DNA of 57,741 nucleotides from Treponema sp. (GTDB lineage: Bacteria > Spirochaetota > Spirochaetia > Treponematales > Breznakiellaceae). Where the stretch lies: the NCBI GenBank assembly GCA_009781635.1, contig WQXU01000018.1, positions 1 through 57,741 on the forward strand, given 5' to 3'. The notes beneath the pieces were generated by a model. That model did no database searches. It worked only from the letters and a program-made list of their open reading frames with translations, and had not been told where the DNA came from. The position numbers were made by a program, and so were the translations under genes. Below, in pieces: positions 20,604-29,170 of the stretch; within the stretch, counting starts at the first letter, position 1, and each line of letters begins with the position of its first letter.

Positions 20604-22298
20604 CTAATCCCTGTCAGCATTATAAATTTCAAAGCAGTAATCTCCAAGCCTTTTTATATGGCGGACAAGGTCAATAAATAAAAGTTTTGCTTTAATATTG
20701 CCGCCAGCTTCAATTCGCTTGCGTTCCATTTTCTGCAGGTTCTTCTGGCTCCTTTCAATTTTATCTTCAAGTTCCATTGCCTGGTTTTTGCAATTTGCCT
20801 GCGGGCTGCAGCTTAACTGTACTTCCAGCAGCGTAAGGAGTTCTTCAACCTGTCCCGTATACGGAATAAGTTCGATTAATTCTTTTTCTTTAAATACGCA
20901 TTTCTTGTCGACGCTTTTTTCAAGAAACAAACCAATGTTGCAGCATTCATCACTCATTGCTTTCAGAGTAACTATAACCTGCAATAAATAAGAAATATGG
21001 GATTCTGATCGGGTATTATGATTCATTCCCGAACATTCAATTAAAAATTTACTTAACGTGTACCGCATTTCATCAACATATTCGTCTTTTTGTTTTAACT
21101 CAGCGCATAAAGCTTCTGCGGCCGTTTTGTTATCATTATTATCATCCTGAAAACTGCGTAATACCGTGCAGAAATTAGAGTACATGGAAAAGACAATGCC
21201 TGCCATGCTGGTGATTTCTTTTTCAGCGCGCATTACATTTAATTCCGGCGAATCGGCAATGGCGGTAGAAAGATAGCAAAATTTATAACGTACGCTTTTC
21301 TCTTCGGCCTTATCGGGAATTAAACGCAAGATCAGTTTGGCATATTGATTTACAAACGGCAGGAAGAGAAGGGTATTAATAATATTGTATAAAGTATGAA
21401 GTCCTGCAATGTGAACAGGGATTGCCGCATTACCGGGACCTGCAGCCCAGGGATCTCCCGGCAGTATAACATTAACAAGGTTTAATAATGGGAATATAAA
21501 AGGAAGCGCCCATATAATTCCAGCTATGTTAAAAAGTATATGGACAAGAGCTGCCCGTTTTGAATTTACATTTCCGGCCATACCGGCAAGAGCTGCGGTA
21601 AAGGTGGATCCCAGGTTGGAACCCAGTATCATACCGGCAGCCATCTCGTATGTAATAATATCCTGAAATGCAAGCGCCATAATTAATGTAACAGAAGCGG
21701 TAGATGAATTTATAATTACGGTCATCACAAGCCCAACGCCTACGCCCGTGAGCATTGCAAGAATCCTTTTATCCCTTAAAGCGCCTATAGTATCATAACT
21801 GAATATGTCATTTGCATTGGACATTCCGTCAGTGAGAAAATACAGTCCAAGGAATAAAAAACCGAACCCCAATAAAAAATCGCCGAGGCTTTTATATTTC
21901 CACTTGCTTATACTTATAAAGAAACCTATTCCGATAGCCGGCAAAGCAAGGCTTGCAATACTTATTTTTAATCCGACAAGAGAGATAACCCACCCTGTTA
22001 CCGTTGTTCCTATATTGGTTCCCAGTATTACACCGATTGACTGTGTTAGTGTAAGAAGCCCTGCATTCACAAACGATATTACAATAATGGTAAAAGCAGA
22101 TGAAGATTGAATAATTGCAGTGGCGATAAAACCGGTGAATACTCCGGCAAAACGGTTGCCGGTCATAAAACTCAGCGCCGTGCGCATTCGCTCCCCGGTG
22201 CTCTCCTGCAGTCCGCTGCTCATCTTCTTCATGCCCAGCAGGAACAAGCCTAATCCGCCTGTCATGGTTAGTATTAATGAAATAGTTGCCATAAACAT
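20604..22298 (-). CDS. Na/Pi cotransporter family protein with PhoU-like C-terminus
   Basis: A 564-aa inner-membrane sodium-phosphate symporter of the NptA/YjbB type. The first about 330 residues hold eight or so membrane segments with the inverted-repeat signatures QSSSAFT (about residue 64) and NSSTASVT, and LGTNIGTT and LGSNLGST after them. The C-terminal about 220 residues are soluble, helical and PhoU-like. It is expected to move inorganic phosphate, usually by sodium symport. A second ATG two codons in is an equally possible start; neither has a good Shine-Dalgarno sequence. It is transcribed divergently from the MoxR operon through a 62-bp gap. Substrate is inferred from the family. 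Confidence 0.9.
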   Translation of the reverse strand: MFMATISLILTMTGGLGLFLLGMKKMSSGLQESTGERMRTALSFMTGNRFAGVFTGFIATAIIQSSSAFTIIVISFVNAGLLTLTQSIGVILGTNIGTTVTGWVISLVGLKISIASLALPAIGIGFFISISKWKYKSLGDFLLGFGFLFLGLYFLTDGMSNANDIFSYDTIGALRDKRILAMLTGVGVGLVMTVIINSSTASVTLIMALAFQDIITYEMAAGMILGSNLGSTFTAALAGMAGNVNSKRAALVHILFNIAGIIWALPFIFPLLNLVNVILPGDPWAAGPGNAAIPVHIAGLHTLYNIINTLLFLPFVNQYAKLILRLIPDKAEEKSVRYKFCYLSTAIADSPELNVMRAEKEITSMAGIVFSMYSNFCTVLRSFQDDNNDNKTAAEALCAELKQKDEYVDEMRYTLSKFLIECSGMNHNTRSESHISYLLQVIVTLKAMSDECCNIGLFLEKSVDKKCVFKEKELIELIPYTGQVEELLTLLEVQLSCSPQANCKNQAMELEDKIERSQKNLQKMERKRIEAGGNIKAKLLFIDLVRHIKRLGDYCFEIYNADRD

Positions 22299-22360
22299 AT
22301 AATATATTAGTAACTGCCAAGATACTAGATGCCTGATACATTTTTATTGTATTATTAATC

Positions 22361-23383
22361 ATGGCTGATCAAATAAAACAATCAATACAGCTTTTGATTA
22401 ACAATATCAGGAATTTAATCTCGGTAGACGCTAAAAAACTTGAATATATTATCGCTGCGCAGATAGCGGGGGGACATGTTATTCTTGCGGATTCTCATGG
22501 CGTTGGAAAGACATCCCTTGCGCGGGCTCTGGCTCAATCCATCCGCTGGCTGCCGGGAACTGATTCTGCGCTTGCAATGGCAGACGATGGTTCGTCCCCT
22601 GCGGATATGACTGCCATAGGATATGTTAAAATGAAGGGGTTTAGCCGTATTCAATGTACGGTGGATCTTCTTCCGCAGGACATACTTGGGTTTAACCGTT
22701 TTATAGGCAATACAGGAAAAATGTACTTTAACAAAGGGCCTGTGTTTGCGCATTTTGTATTATGTGATGAAATCAACCTGCTTACCCCAAAGACACAGGG
22801 AAGTTTTTTTCAGGTGATGGAGGAACAGAGCGTGACAATCGAAGGAAGATTGTACCGGCTTGCGGATCCTTTTTTTATAATCGCTACAATGAACCTTAAA
22901 GGCGTTCACCTGTTCCCGCTTCCTGTGCCTCAGCTTGATCGGTTTATGATCCGCCTTTCGCTTGGCTGCCCGTCCGAAGAAGATGAAATAAAAATTATTA
23001 ACCGTCACGGCAGAATCGATGCATGGAACAATTTTAACAGCGTTATAAGCAGCGACGATTTAATACAATGGAAAAAAATGGTAGACACGGTGCAGATGCA
23101 TCCTGATGTTACATCTTACCTTGTAAATTGCGTCCGTCTTACAAGATCGCATCCTGATATCGAAACTCCTGCAAGCCCGCGCGCCGGCGTGCGTATCTCA
23201 AGGCTTGCAAGGTCTCTGGCTCTCTGCCGCGGCATGGACTATGTTTCCGTTGATATGATAAAAGAAATTTTTATTCATGCAATGGCTCACCGTATAATTA
23301 CCCGCGATCCTTCCATACCGCCGGAAGTGCCTTTAACCGGAATTCTAAATTCGGTGCCTGTTGAACCGAAAAAGGTAAATTAA
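22361..23383 (+). CDS. MoxR-type AAA ATPase
   Basis: A 340-aa AAA+ chaperone-like ATPase. Walker A is HGVGKTS (residues 46-52) and Walker B is LCDEIN (Asp136, Glu137); QFPLPVPQLDRFM-type sensor residues are present as LPVPQLDRFMI. Between Walker A and the conserved QCTVDLLPQDILG there is an insertion of about 35 residues that ordinary MoxR proteins lack (around residues 61-95). MoxR proteins act with DUF58 and von Willebrand-type partners in assembling or activating envelope and metal-containing complexes. It is the first gene of a coupled four-gene operon; its TAA shares one base with the ATG of the DUF58 gene. Family call secure, client unknown. Confidence 0.9.
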   Translation: MADQIKQSIQLLINNIRNLISVDAKKLEYIIAAQIAGGHVILADSHGVGKTSLARALAQSIRWLPGTDSALAMADDGSSPADMTAIGYVKMKGFSRIQCTVDLLPQDILGFNRFIGNTGKMYFNKGPVFAHFVLCDEINLLTPKTQGSFFQVMEEQSVTIEGRLYRLADPFFIIATMNLKGVHLFPLPVPQLDRFMIRLSLGCPSEEDEIKIINRHGRIDAWNNFNSVISSDDLIQWKKMVDTVQMHPDVTSYLVNCVRLTRSHPDIETPASPRAGVRISRLARSLALCRGMDYVSVDMIKEIFIHAMAHRIITRDPSIPPEVPLTGILNSVPVEPKKVN

Positions 23384-24756
23384 TGGCTTTGCCCCGTTTC
23401 AGGCTTTTTCCTACGCCATTTGGGGGCGCTGTTCTGATTATCGCCCTTATCGGGCTTGTCCGTTCTCTTGTTAACCGCAATTCATACGAAGTGGTAATTT
23501 TTTCCGCAGCGCTGTTTTTAATGCTTGTTCTATGGATTACCGGCGTATGGAAATCCAAAAAGTTAAATTCCCTGGAACCGGGCTGGAAAACCCCGTTCCC
23601 GGTGACAGCCAATGATGCGCAGAATAAAACACAGATAACAGGACTTTCAGATTCCATTCCGCTTTTTTTCAGGCAGCATTTTATTCTCAGGGGCAGGTTT
23701 TTTCCTGATGGTAAAATTCCGGATGAAACTTCAAAGGCGTTTTCTAAAAACAGCTGCTCCTTATCAATAGAAGTTTCCGTTCCGCGCAAGGAAACAACAG
23801 CGCAATTACCCCTGTGTTTTCCCATGTCCGGCATTTTTCTCGGTGACGGGTATTGTCAGCTGCGTGACATATTCGGATTTTTCTTTTTTAAATGCGGGCA
23901 GCCCCAGCGCAGGACATTGAATGTAAGGTGCGCTCCGTGTATTGGCAGAGAGATTCTTATAAATGCGCAGACGGGCGCAGAGGATCAGCGCAGTAAACCG
24001 GCAGCCGATATTGAACGTTATTACATGAGGGAATATTCTCCCGGAGATCGTTTCCGTGACATCAACTGGAAGAGCTCAGATAAAATCGATACATTAATAA
24101 CCCGTATTTCTACAGATAACCAGGAAAAGGTAAACCGGCTGGAAATACATTTCCGGAATTACAGGGCTCAGAGAACAGGGATATCATTGGAAGAGTTATG
24201 GCTTTTGGACAGGGCAAAAGCCCGCCTGTCATACTTTTTACGAAGCTTAATGGAAAAGAGCGCGTCTTTGGTTTTTGACATCCGTACAGCAGGCGGCAGC
24301 TTTGAAATCCGTGATTTGGATGAGCTTGATACATTTTTTGAAGATCTTGCGGTTATTTCTTTTCTGCCGCCGAAAAATGAAATGACAGCACAGACCGGCA
24401 CAGGCGATATATATGTTTTTTCAACCGCCTGTGATACAGGGCTGCCTTCCTTTCTAATTAATTACAGTCAGCGTCCTGTTAATCTTTTTATTGTTCAGCC
24501 GGCGGAAAAAACAATTAAAGAAAATGCAAATACGGAAATAGAAGCATTATCCGGCGGGGATTTTTATCTAAAGGGACTAGGGCCTGCTGTCCGCTGGTTT
24601 GCAGGCGGAAAAACAAAAATATTAAAAGTTCAGGCAAACAGAATAGAAATGTTTTTTGCACAAGCCGCATTCTTGCGGCGCGTACAATCAAATTCCGCAA
24701 GCGCGCTGCCCGAAGGAAAACCTGCGCAAGCCGCACTCCTGGAAAATAAATTATGA
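23383..24756 (+). CDS. DUF58 domain protein
   Basis: A 457-aa protein with two hydrophobic segments at the N-terminus (about residues 12-55) and a DUF58 domain whose signature, YMREYSPGDRFRDINWKSS, lies at about residues 212-230. DUF58 proteins are VWA-like partners of MoxR ATPases; their exact role is unknown. The gene overlaps MoxR by 1 bp and the transglutaminase gene by 4 bp, so the three products are probably made in fixed ratio and work together at the membrane. No metal-site (MIDAS) motif is evident, as expected for DUF58. Confidence 0.9.
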   Translation: MALPRFRLFPTPFGGAVLIIALIGLVRSLVNRNSYEVVIFSAALFLMLVLWITGVWKSKKLNSLEPGWKTPFPVTANDAQNKTQITGLSDSIPLFFRQHFILRGRFFPDGKIPDETSKAFSKNSCSLSIEVSVPRKETTAQLPLCFPMSGIFLGDGYCQLRDIFGFFFFKCGQPQRRTLNVRCAPCIGREILINAQTGAEDQRSKPAADIERYYMREYSPGDRFRDINWKSSDKIDTLITRISTDNQEKVNRLEIHFRNYRAQRTGISLEELWLLDRAKARLSYFLRSLMEKSASLVFDIRTAGGSFEIRDLDELDTFFEDLAVISFLPPKNEMTAQTGTGDIYVFSTACDTGLPSFLINYSQRPVNLFIVQPAEKTIKENANTEIEALSGGDFYLKGLGPAVRWFAGGKTKILKVQANRIEMFFAQAAFLRRVQSNSASALPEGKPAQAALLENKL

Positions 24757-27059
24757 AAAAATATTTATCCGGATACTCTGTTTTTTTATTTATTCTGCGG
24801 TTGTTTTTCTACTTCAGTGTTATTGCATTTATATTTCTTCATCCGGGCATCTCGGTATCTTTTGATCGCATTGGCATCATGCAGTGGTTTGTAATTGTTC
24901 CGCTTATGGCTTTGGCCGCATTCCTTGCAGAACGTGCAGTAAAAATGCGTTACAGATACATAATCTGCACAGCAATGCTGTGCGCATTATCATTGATTGC
25001 CGGAGGATCAGTTGCTGGCATGCTTCAGCTCATTGCTGCCGGTTTTTTAAGTTATGCGCTTACATTCCTTTTATTTCATCATCCGCGCATGCAGCCCTTT
25101 GAAAAATTTGCAAGGATTGCCGCGCTTGAACCGTTTTTTTTGGCATGGGTGTGTCTGCGTCTTCTTTCACTGTCCCGGTCCGGAGAAGATATAGCAGGAC
25201 AGAGTATTGTTCTTACTCCCTTCATTCTTGTCTGGACAGCTGTTGTTTTTTTTATGCACAGTGCGGTAATTTATCTGTGTTTGTATCACGGCAGCCGCAG
25301 AAGATCATGGAGAGAGGGTCTTGTTTTTTTCTTTGGCGCTTTGGCTGTGATGCTTACGATGCTTGTTGTTTTGCCGCCGGATTTCGTACGCAATGCGGTA
25401 ATCGAAAATCTTGTTACAGAAAGAATGCCGGAGAGGATAAGGCCGTCTGATACGGATCGCGGATTTCCGCGCAGAGGGGGCGGACGAAGAAACATTCCCG
25501 GAGGTGAAGGCGGCAGGGGTGAGCTGCGCGGTTTGCCGGAACACGATTGGCCGGGAGGCGGAGGCACCGGAGAGAACCGTCAGTATATGGTAAAGATTGT
25601 TATATCTGACAGAGAGCCTGTGTACATGGGCGATTCGTTCCGCGGACGCCTTGATCCTGTGCAGGGATTCCTTTTAAGTTCAGATGAACCATTAAATGAT
25701 TTGGCACGTCAAAGATTTTTTGTTACCTGGTTTGATAATGAGCAGGAGTATGACTATAGAAGGGAAAGCCAGGATGTCATTTCGCTTTCCACTTTACGCC
25801 AAAAATATCTGCCATACCGTCCTGTTGTTATAGATCCTGTTATATTAAGCGAAAACTCAGGTCCTCTTCGCTACATTCATCAGCTTGTGTCAAATATTCA
25901 CTACGGAGATCCTCTCCTGCTTGTTCATGAACAGACTCGGCCGTTCAGTAATTTTGAAAAGAGTATGCTCGCTCAATATCTGGAAGTCCCGCTTGATGAT
26001 GATGACATGGAAATATTTAATGACTACCTTAACAACGCAATCAGCGAATGGCGGGAAAACAAAGAGGCAATTATCAGGCAGGATAGCTATCTTAGGCATA
26101 TATTTACAGACATTGATATAAATGATATTAATGAGTTTCTGGATACCATAATTGCATTACTGACAAGTTTTTCGCAGTATCAGTATAACTTAAATCCCGA
26201 TGATGATCATTCAATAGCATCAATAAAAAATTTTATTTTAAACTCCAGGGAAGGCGACTGCGTTGAGTTTTCCAATTCGCTTGCCCTGCTTGGGCGGCTT
26301 GCAGGCATTCCTTCGCGCGTTGTAACAGGATTCCTTGCAGCAGAGGGCCTGCAGACACCTGCGCATATCCGCGGGCTTGCTTCCATGCGCAGCAGAATTC
26401 CATTTTTGCAGCAATTCCCTTTTGATAACCTGTTCATGGTTACAAATCTTCACTCCCATTCATGGGTGCAGTTTTATATCCCCGACTTTGGCTGGCTTGA
26501 TTTTGAAGCCACAGCTTTTTCCATGCCGCCGCAGGATATGGGCGATTTTAACAATTGGGATGTTGTTATCCCGCTCCTGGATCAGCAGCGGACTTTTTCG
26601 CAGGTAAGAAAATTCCCATGGCAGGCTGCCGGCAGGGTTTTATTATTTCTGTTTGTTTTTGCGCTTGCAGGCGCATACGCTCTTCGTTACGGAAGAGAAT
26701 TTGTTTTATGCATTATGTCCATGCGCGGCGGCAGGAAGGGCGCGCGGTATTTGTACCTGCTGCTTCTTGCAAGGCTTGCCGCAGACGGCCGTCCGGTTAA
26801 ACCTGTTTCAAAAACTGCCGGCGAATACTCTGAAATTTTCGGCAGCCCTGAAAATCAAAATGAAAATATTCATTTTAAAAACTTTGCCGGTATTTATTCA
26901 GAGCTCCTCTGGCGCCGGTTTGAAAATTCAGATGAAGTAAACGAACGCTTCAGGCTGTTAAAAAAGGAATACCGCAACATCATAAAATCTACGCGCCGGC
27001 GCGGAATCCACCGGTGGTTTATCCGTATTGTCAGCTTAAAGGGATTGGCGTATCTATGA
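24753..27059 (+). CDS. Membrane-bound transglutaminase-like protein (TgpA type)
   Basis: A 768-aa inner-membrane protein. Five or six membrane segments fill about residues 8-215, followed by a Gly/Arg-rich linker (about 230-275), an extracytoplasmic region with a transglutaminase core, another membrane segment (about 628-650), and a cytoplasmic C-terminal DUF4129-like tail. The catalytic triad is Cys503 (GDCVEFS), His569 (HSHSW) and Asp583 (WLDFEAT). In Pseudomonas, TgpA with MoxR and DUF58 partners forms an essential envelope system; the reaction in vivo is not known. It overlaps both neighbours by 4 bp in the operon. Confidence 0.9.
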   Translation: MKKYLSGYSVFLFILRLFFYFSVIAFIFLHPGISVSFDRIGIMQWFVIVPLMALAAFLAERAVKMRYRYIICTAMLCALSLIAGGSVAGMLQLIAAGFLSYALTFLLFHHPRMQPFEKFARIAALEPFFLAWVCLRLLSLSRSGEDIAGQSIVLTPFILVWTAVVFFMHSAVIYLCLYHGSRRRSWREGLVFFFGALAVMLTMLVVLPPDFVRNAVIENLVTERMPERIRPSDTDRGFPRRGGGRRNIPGGEGGRGELRGLPEHDWPGGGGTGENRQYMVKIVISDREPVYMGDSFRGRLDPVQGFLLSSDEPLNDLARQRFFVTWFDNEQEYDYRRESQDVISLSTLRQKYLPYRPVVIDPVILSENSGPLRYIHQLVSNIHYGDPLLLVHEQTRPFSNFEKSMLAQYLEVPLDDDDMEIFNDYLNNAISEWRENKEAIIRQDSYLRHIFTDIDINDINEFLDTIIALLTSFSQYQYNLNPDDDHSIASIKNFILNSREGDCVEFSNSLALLGRLAGIPSRVVTGFLAAEGLQTPAHIRGLASMRSRIPFLQQFPFDNLFMVTNLHSHSWVQFYIPDFGWLDFEATAFSMPPQDMGDFNNWDVVIPLLDQQRTFSQVRKFPWQAAGRVLLFLFVFALAGAYALRYGREFVLCIMSMRGGRKGARYLYLLLLARLAADGRPVKPVSKTAGEYSEIFGSPENQNENIHFKNFAGIYSELLWRRFENSDEVNERFRLLKKEYRNIIKSTRRRGIHRWFIRIVSLKGLAYL

Positions 27060-28288
27060 AAAATATTAACAGGCATTCATTACCGGTAATAATATTTTTA
27101 TTAATGCTTACTGCATGTTCGCGTAATACCGACTGGGTGCAGTTCCGCGGAGAAGAAGGCCGCGGCGTAAGTTCTTCTCGGATCACTCCGCCTCTGGGTT
27201 TACGCTGGAAGATAAATCTTCAGGGCAGAGAGGATGATGAAAAAAAGATACGTTCTTTAAATCCGCCTGTTGTAATCGGAGATACAATTTATTTTGGTTC
27301 AGACGACGGAAATTTTTATGCGCTTGATGTAGAAAGCGGTTATATGCGCTGGGTGTTTAAAAGCGGAGCGGAAATAAATTCAATTCCCTATGCGGACAAG
27401 GACAAGGTATATTTTGGAAGCAAAGACGGAAAGCTATACGCTCTTTCGCGCGAGACCGGGCAGGAGATCTGGACATTTCAAACAAGAAGCCAGATCAATT
27501 CACAGGTTCAGCGTTACGGGGATTACATTATCTTTGTAGGGGATGCTGATGCAATATACTTTCTTTCGCCTGACGGAATTGAACAATTCAGCATAGATAA
27601 CCCGGGATGGTATAATTATACTTTTTTGGTGGCTGACGGTGTCATGTACATGGCAACGGGCCCAAGAGTGGAATTGATAGGCCCTTACGACATAAAAAAA
27701 AGGGAATTCCTCTGGTACTTGAATTATCAGGACATGGATGCCATATGGTATTCCTTTTCGGCAGTTCGCGGCGATTTATTGTATATGGGAACTGCAACTA
27801 TTTTTTGGAGCGGAATATACCTTGGCTATCATGCATTTAACCGTCATACAGGTGAACTTGTCTGGCAGCAGTACCGTGACGGCGAGCTGAATTATCCGTA
27901 TTTTGAAGATACCTGGAATTATTTTATGAGAAATCTGGATATCCTTGATTTTATGGCGCCGACTGTATGGAAGGACCTTGTAATATTTACAGGCGGAGAT
28001 AACCTGGCGCGCGCTTTTGATGCAGGCACAGGCAGGCTGCGCTGGGTAAAAGATTTCGGCATTCCCGTAAGCTCCGCTCCTACAATCGCCGGCGGCCGTG
28101 TTTACTTCGGTCTTCTCGGCGATGAAATTAGTCCTCCCCAGCTTGTTTGTATCTCCGCGAATGACGGCAGGCTTCTCTGGCAGATGGAAATAGAAGGCGC
28201 AATCCTCTCGGCGCCCGTAATTGCAGGCAAGAGGATCATTTTCGGTACTGATAAAAATGTTTTTTATGTTCTGGAGCAGGTTTTTTAA
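27056..28288 (+). CDS. PQQ-like beta-propeller lipoprotein
   Basis: A 410-aa lipoprotein with Cys21 in MLTAC and several blades of the BamB/PQQ-repeat type, for example VIGDTIYFGSDDGNFYALD, VYFGSKDGKLYALS and RIIFGTDKNVFYVL, with tryptophans at blade ends. Such propellers are scaffolds for protein complexes or bind cofactors; here no dehydrogenase residues are evident. The ATG at 27056 overlaps the transglutaminase stop (ATGA), which favours it over an upstream in-frame start at 27014. Being the fourth coupled gene behind MoxR, DUF58 and transglutaminase, it is likely the periplasmic partner of that system. The MoxR to transglutaminase order is common; this fourth partner is unusual to my knowledge. 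Confidence 0.88.
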   Translation: MKNINRHSLPVIIFLLMLTACSRNTDWVQFRGEEGRGVSSSRITPPLGLRWKINLQGREDDEKKIRSLNPPVVIGDTIYFGSDDGNFYALDVESGYMRWVFKSGAEINSIPYADKDKVYFGSKDGKLYALSRETGQEIWTFQTRSQINSQVQRYGDYIIFVGDADAIYFLSPDGIEQFSIDNPGWYNYTFLVADGVMYMATGPRVELIGPYDIKKREFLWYLNYQDMDAIWYSFSAVRGDLLYMGTATIFWSGIYLGYHAFNRHTGELVWQQYRDGELNYPYFEDTWNYFMRNLDILDFMAPTVWKDLVIFTGGDNLARAFDAGTGRLRWVKDFGIPVSSAPTIAGGRVYFGLLGDEISPPQLVCISANDGRLLWQMEIEGAILSAPVIAGKRIIFGTDKNVFYVLEQVF

Positions 28289-28352
28289 GAGTTTTTACCC
28301 GTTTTTATTATAAATAAGCAGTTTTTTCAATTAACAGCATATTAAATATGCC

Positions 28353-28381
28353 TTGACTTAGGAATACAGTCAGGATATTAT
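28353..28381 (+). promoter_or_regulatory. Strong sigma-70-type promoter
   Basis: TTGACT (28353-28358), a 17-bp spacer and TATTAT (28376-28381) lie 60 bp upstream of the small lipoprotein start. A Shine-Dalgarno AAGGAG at 28429-28434 follows. The two hexamers match the consensus at 5 of 6 positions each. Confidence 0.7.
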
Positions 28382-28441
28382 TGTTGTTAGCGGAATGTAT
28401 TTTTCCGTTAAAATAATAACTATTACTTAAGGAGAAAAAGA

Positions 28442-29050
28442 ATGAAAAAATTTGTAGTAATTATTGCTATTATTGCAATCATTGTTCTGGCCGGATGCGC
28501 AAGCACAGGCAGACCTGAACTGCCAGGAGAAAAACTTGATCGATTAGATGTTGATCTTTCTAAATTACCATCGCTTCGTAATGCAAATGCTTTCACAAAA
28601 GCATGGGATGATTTTATTATCGATTTTGAAGGCGTTCTTCCCGAAGCCGATGATGTAAACTGGGCTTATTTCACCCGCTTCAAAGTTGTAATTGACATGC
28701 TCGATGCAAACGGAAACGTAATGACCTTCGCTGATTTTAATAACATGGCTATGATGACTCTGGTTTACAATCTTGAAGGTATTGTAGCCGGCGGACCGGA
28801 TGTAAGACCCAATTTAAGAGGCGGTGATCCTGGAATTAATATCGGCAATGCTGCTCAGAAACAGTTTAACCTTATGGGTTCATGGTCAAATGTCCACACC
28901 AGAGGATGCATGATCGCTCTTAGAGCTCGTCCCGCAGGACTTCTTTTACAGGTAACAGGCGAAGGCCACAGAGCTGGTATCAGACACATCCAGATTAAAG
29001 AAGCCATTTTTTATAACGACGATGTGATTTCATTCGAAGACGAAGATTAA
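28442..29050 (+). CDS. Small lipoprotein of unknown function
   Basis: A 202-aa protein with a hydrophobic N-terminus rich in isoleucine and a canonical lipobox, VLAGC (Cys19). The mature part has no domain I recognise; it is acidic at the end (FEDED) and has alternating hydrophobic segments (YFTRFKVVIDML, FADFNNMAMMTLVYNLEG, IRHIQIKEAIFY) that suggest a beta-rich fold such as a carbohydrate-binding or jelly-roll domain. It has its own strong promoter, a good ribosome-binding site and a terminator, and so is a single-gene transcript, probably well expressed. Confidence 0.85.
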   Translation: MKKFVVIIAIIAIIVLAGCASTGRPELPGEKLDRLDVDLSKLPSLRNANAFTKAWDDFIIDFEGVLPEADDVNWAYFTRFKVVIDMLDANGNVMTFADFNNMAMMTLVYNLEGIVAGGPDVRPNLRGGDPGINIGNAAQKQFNLMGSWSNVHTRGCMIALRARPAGLLLQVTGEGHRAGIRHIQIKEAIFYNDDVISFEDED

Positions 29051-29072
29051 TATTTTAATTGAATAAAAAGAG

Positions 29073-29099
29073 GGCTGTCCGGAAGGGCAGCCTTTTTTT
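29073..29099 (+). terminator. Rho-independent terminator of the small lipoprotein gene
   Basis: GGCTGTCC, loop GGAA, GGGCAGCC, then seven T residues. The 8-bp stem contains one G-U pair. The same two arms recur at 37802-37831 (minus strand) and 57623-57659. Confidence 0.9.
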
Positions 29100-29117
29100 A
29101 TGTCCAAATAAAAGTGC

Positions 29118-29151
29118 AAAAAAAAGCCTGACCGCTTTTTGCAGTCAGGCT
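29118..29151 (-). terminator. Rho-independent terminator of the ABC binding-protein operon
   Basis: AGCCTGAC (29125-29132) and GTCAGGCT (29144-29151) form a perfect 8-bp stem. Read on the minus strand it is followed by eight T residues (29125-29118). It lies 19 bp after the stop of the substrate-binding protein gene. Confidence 0.9.
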
Positions 29152-29170
29152 CTATTTAACTTAAACGTTA

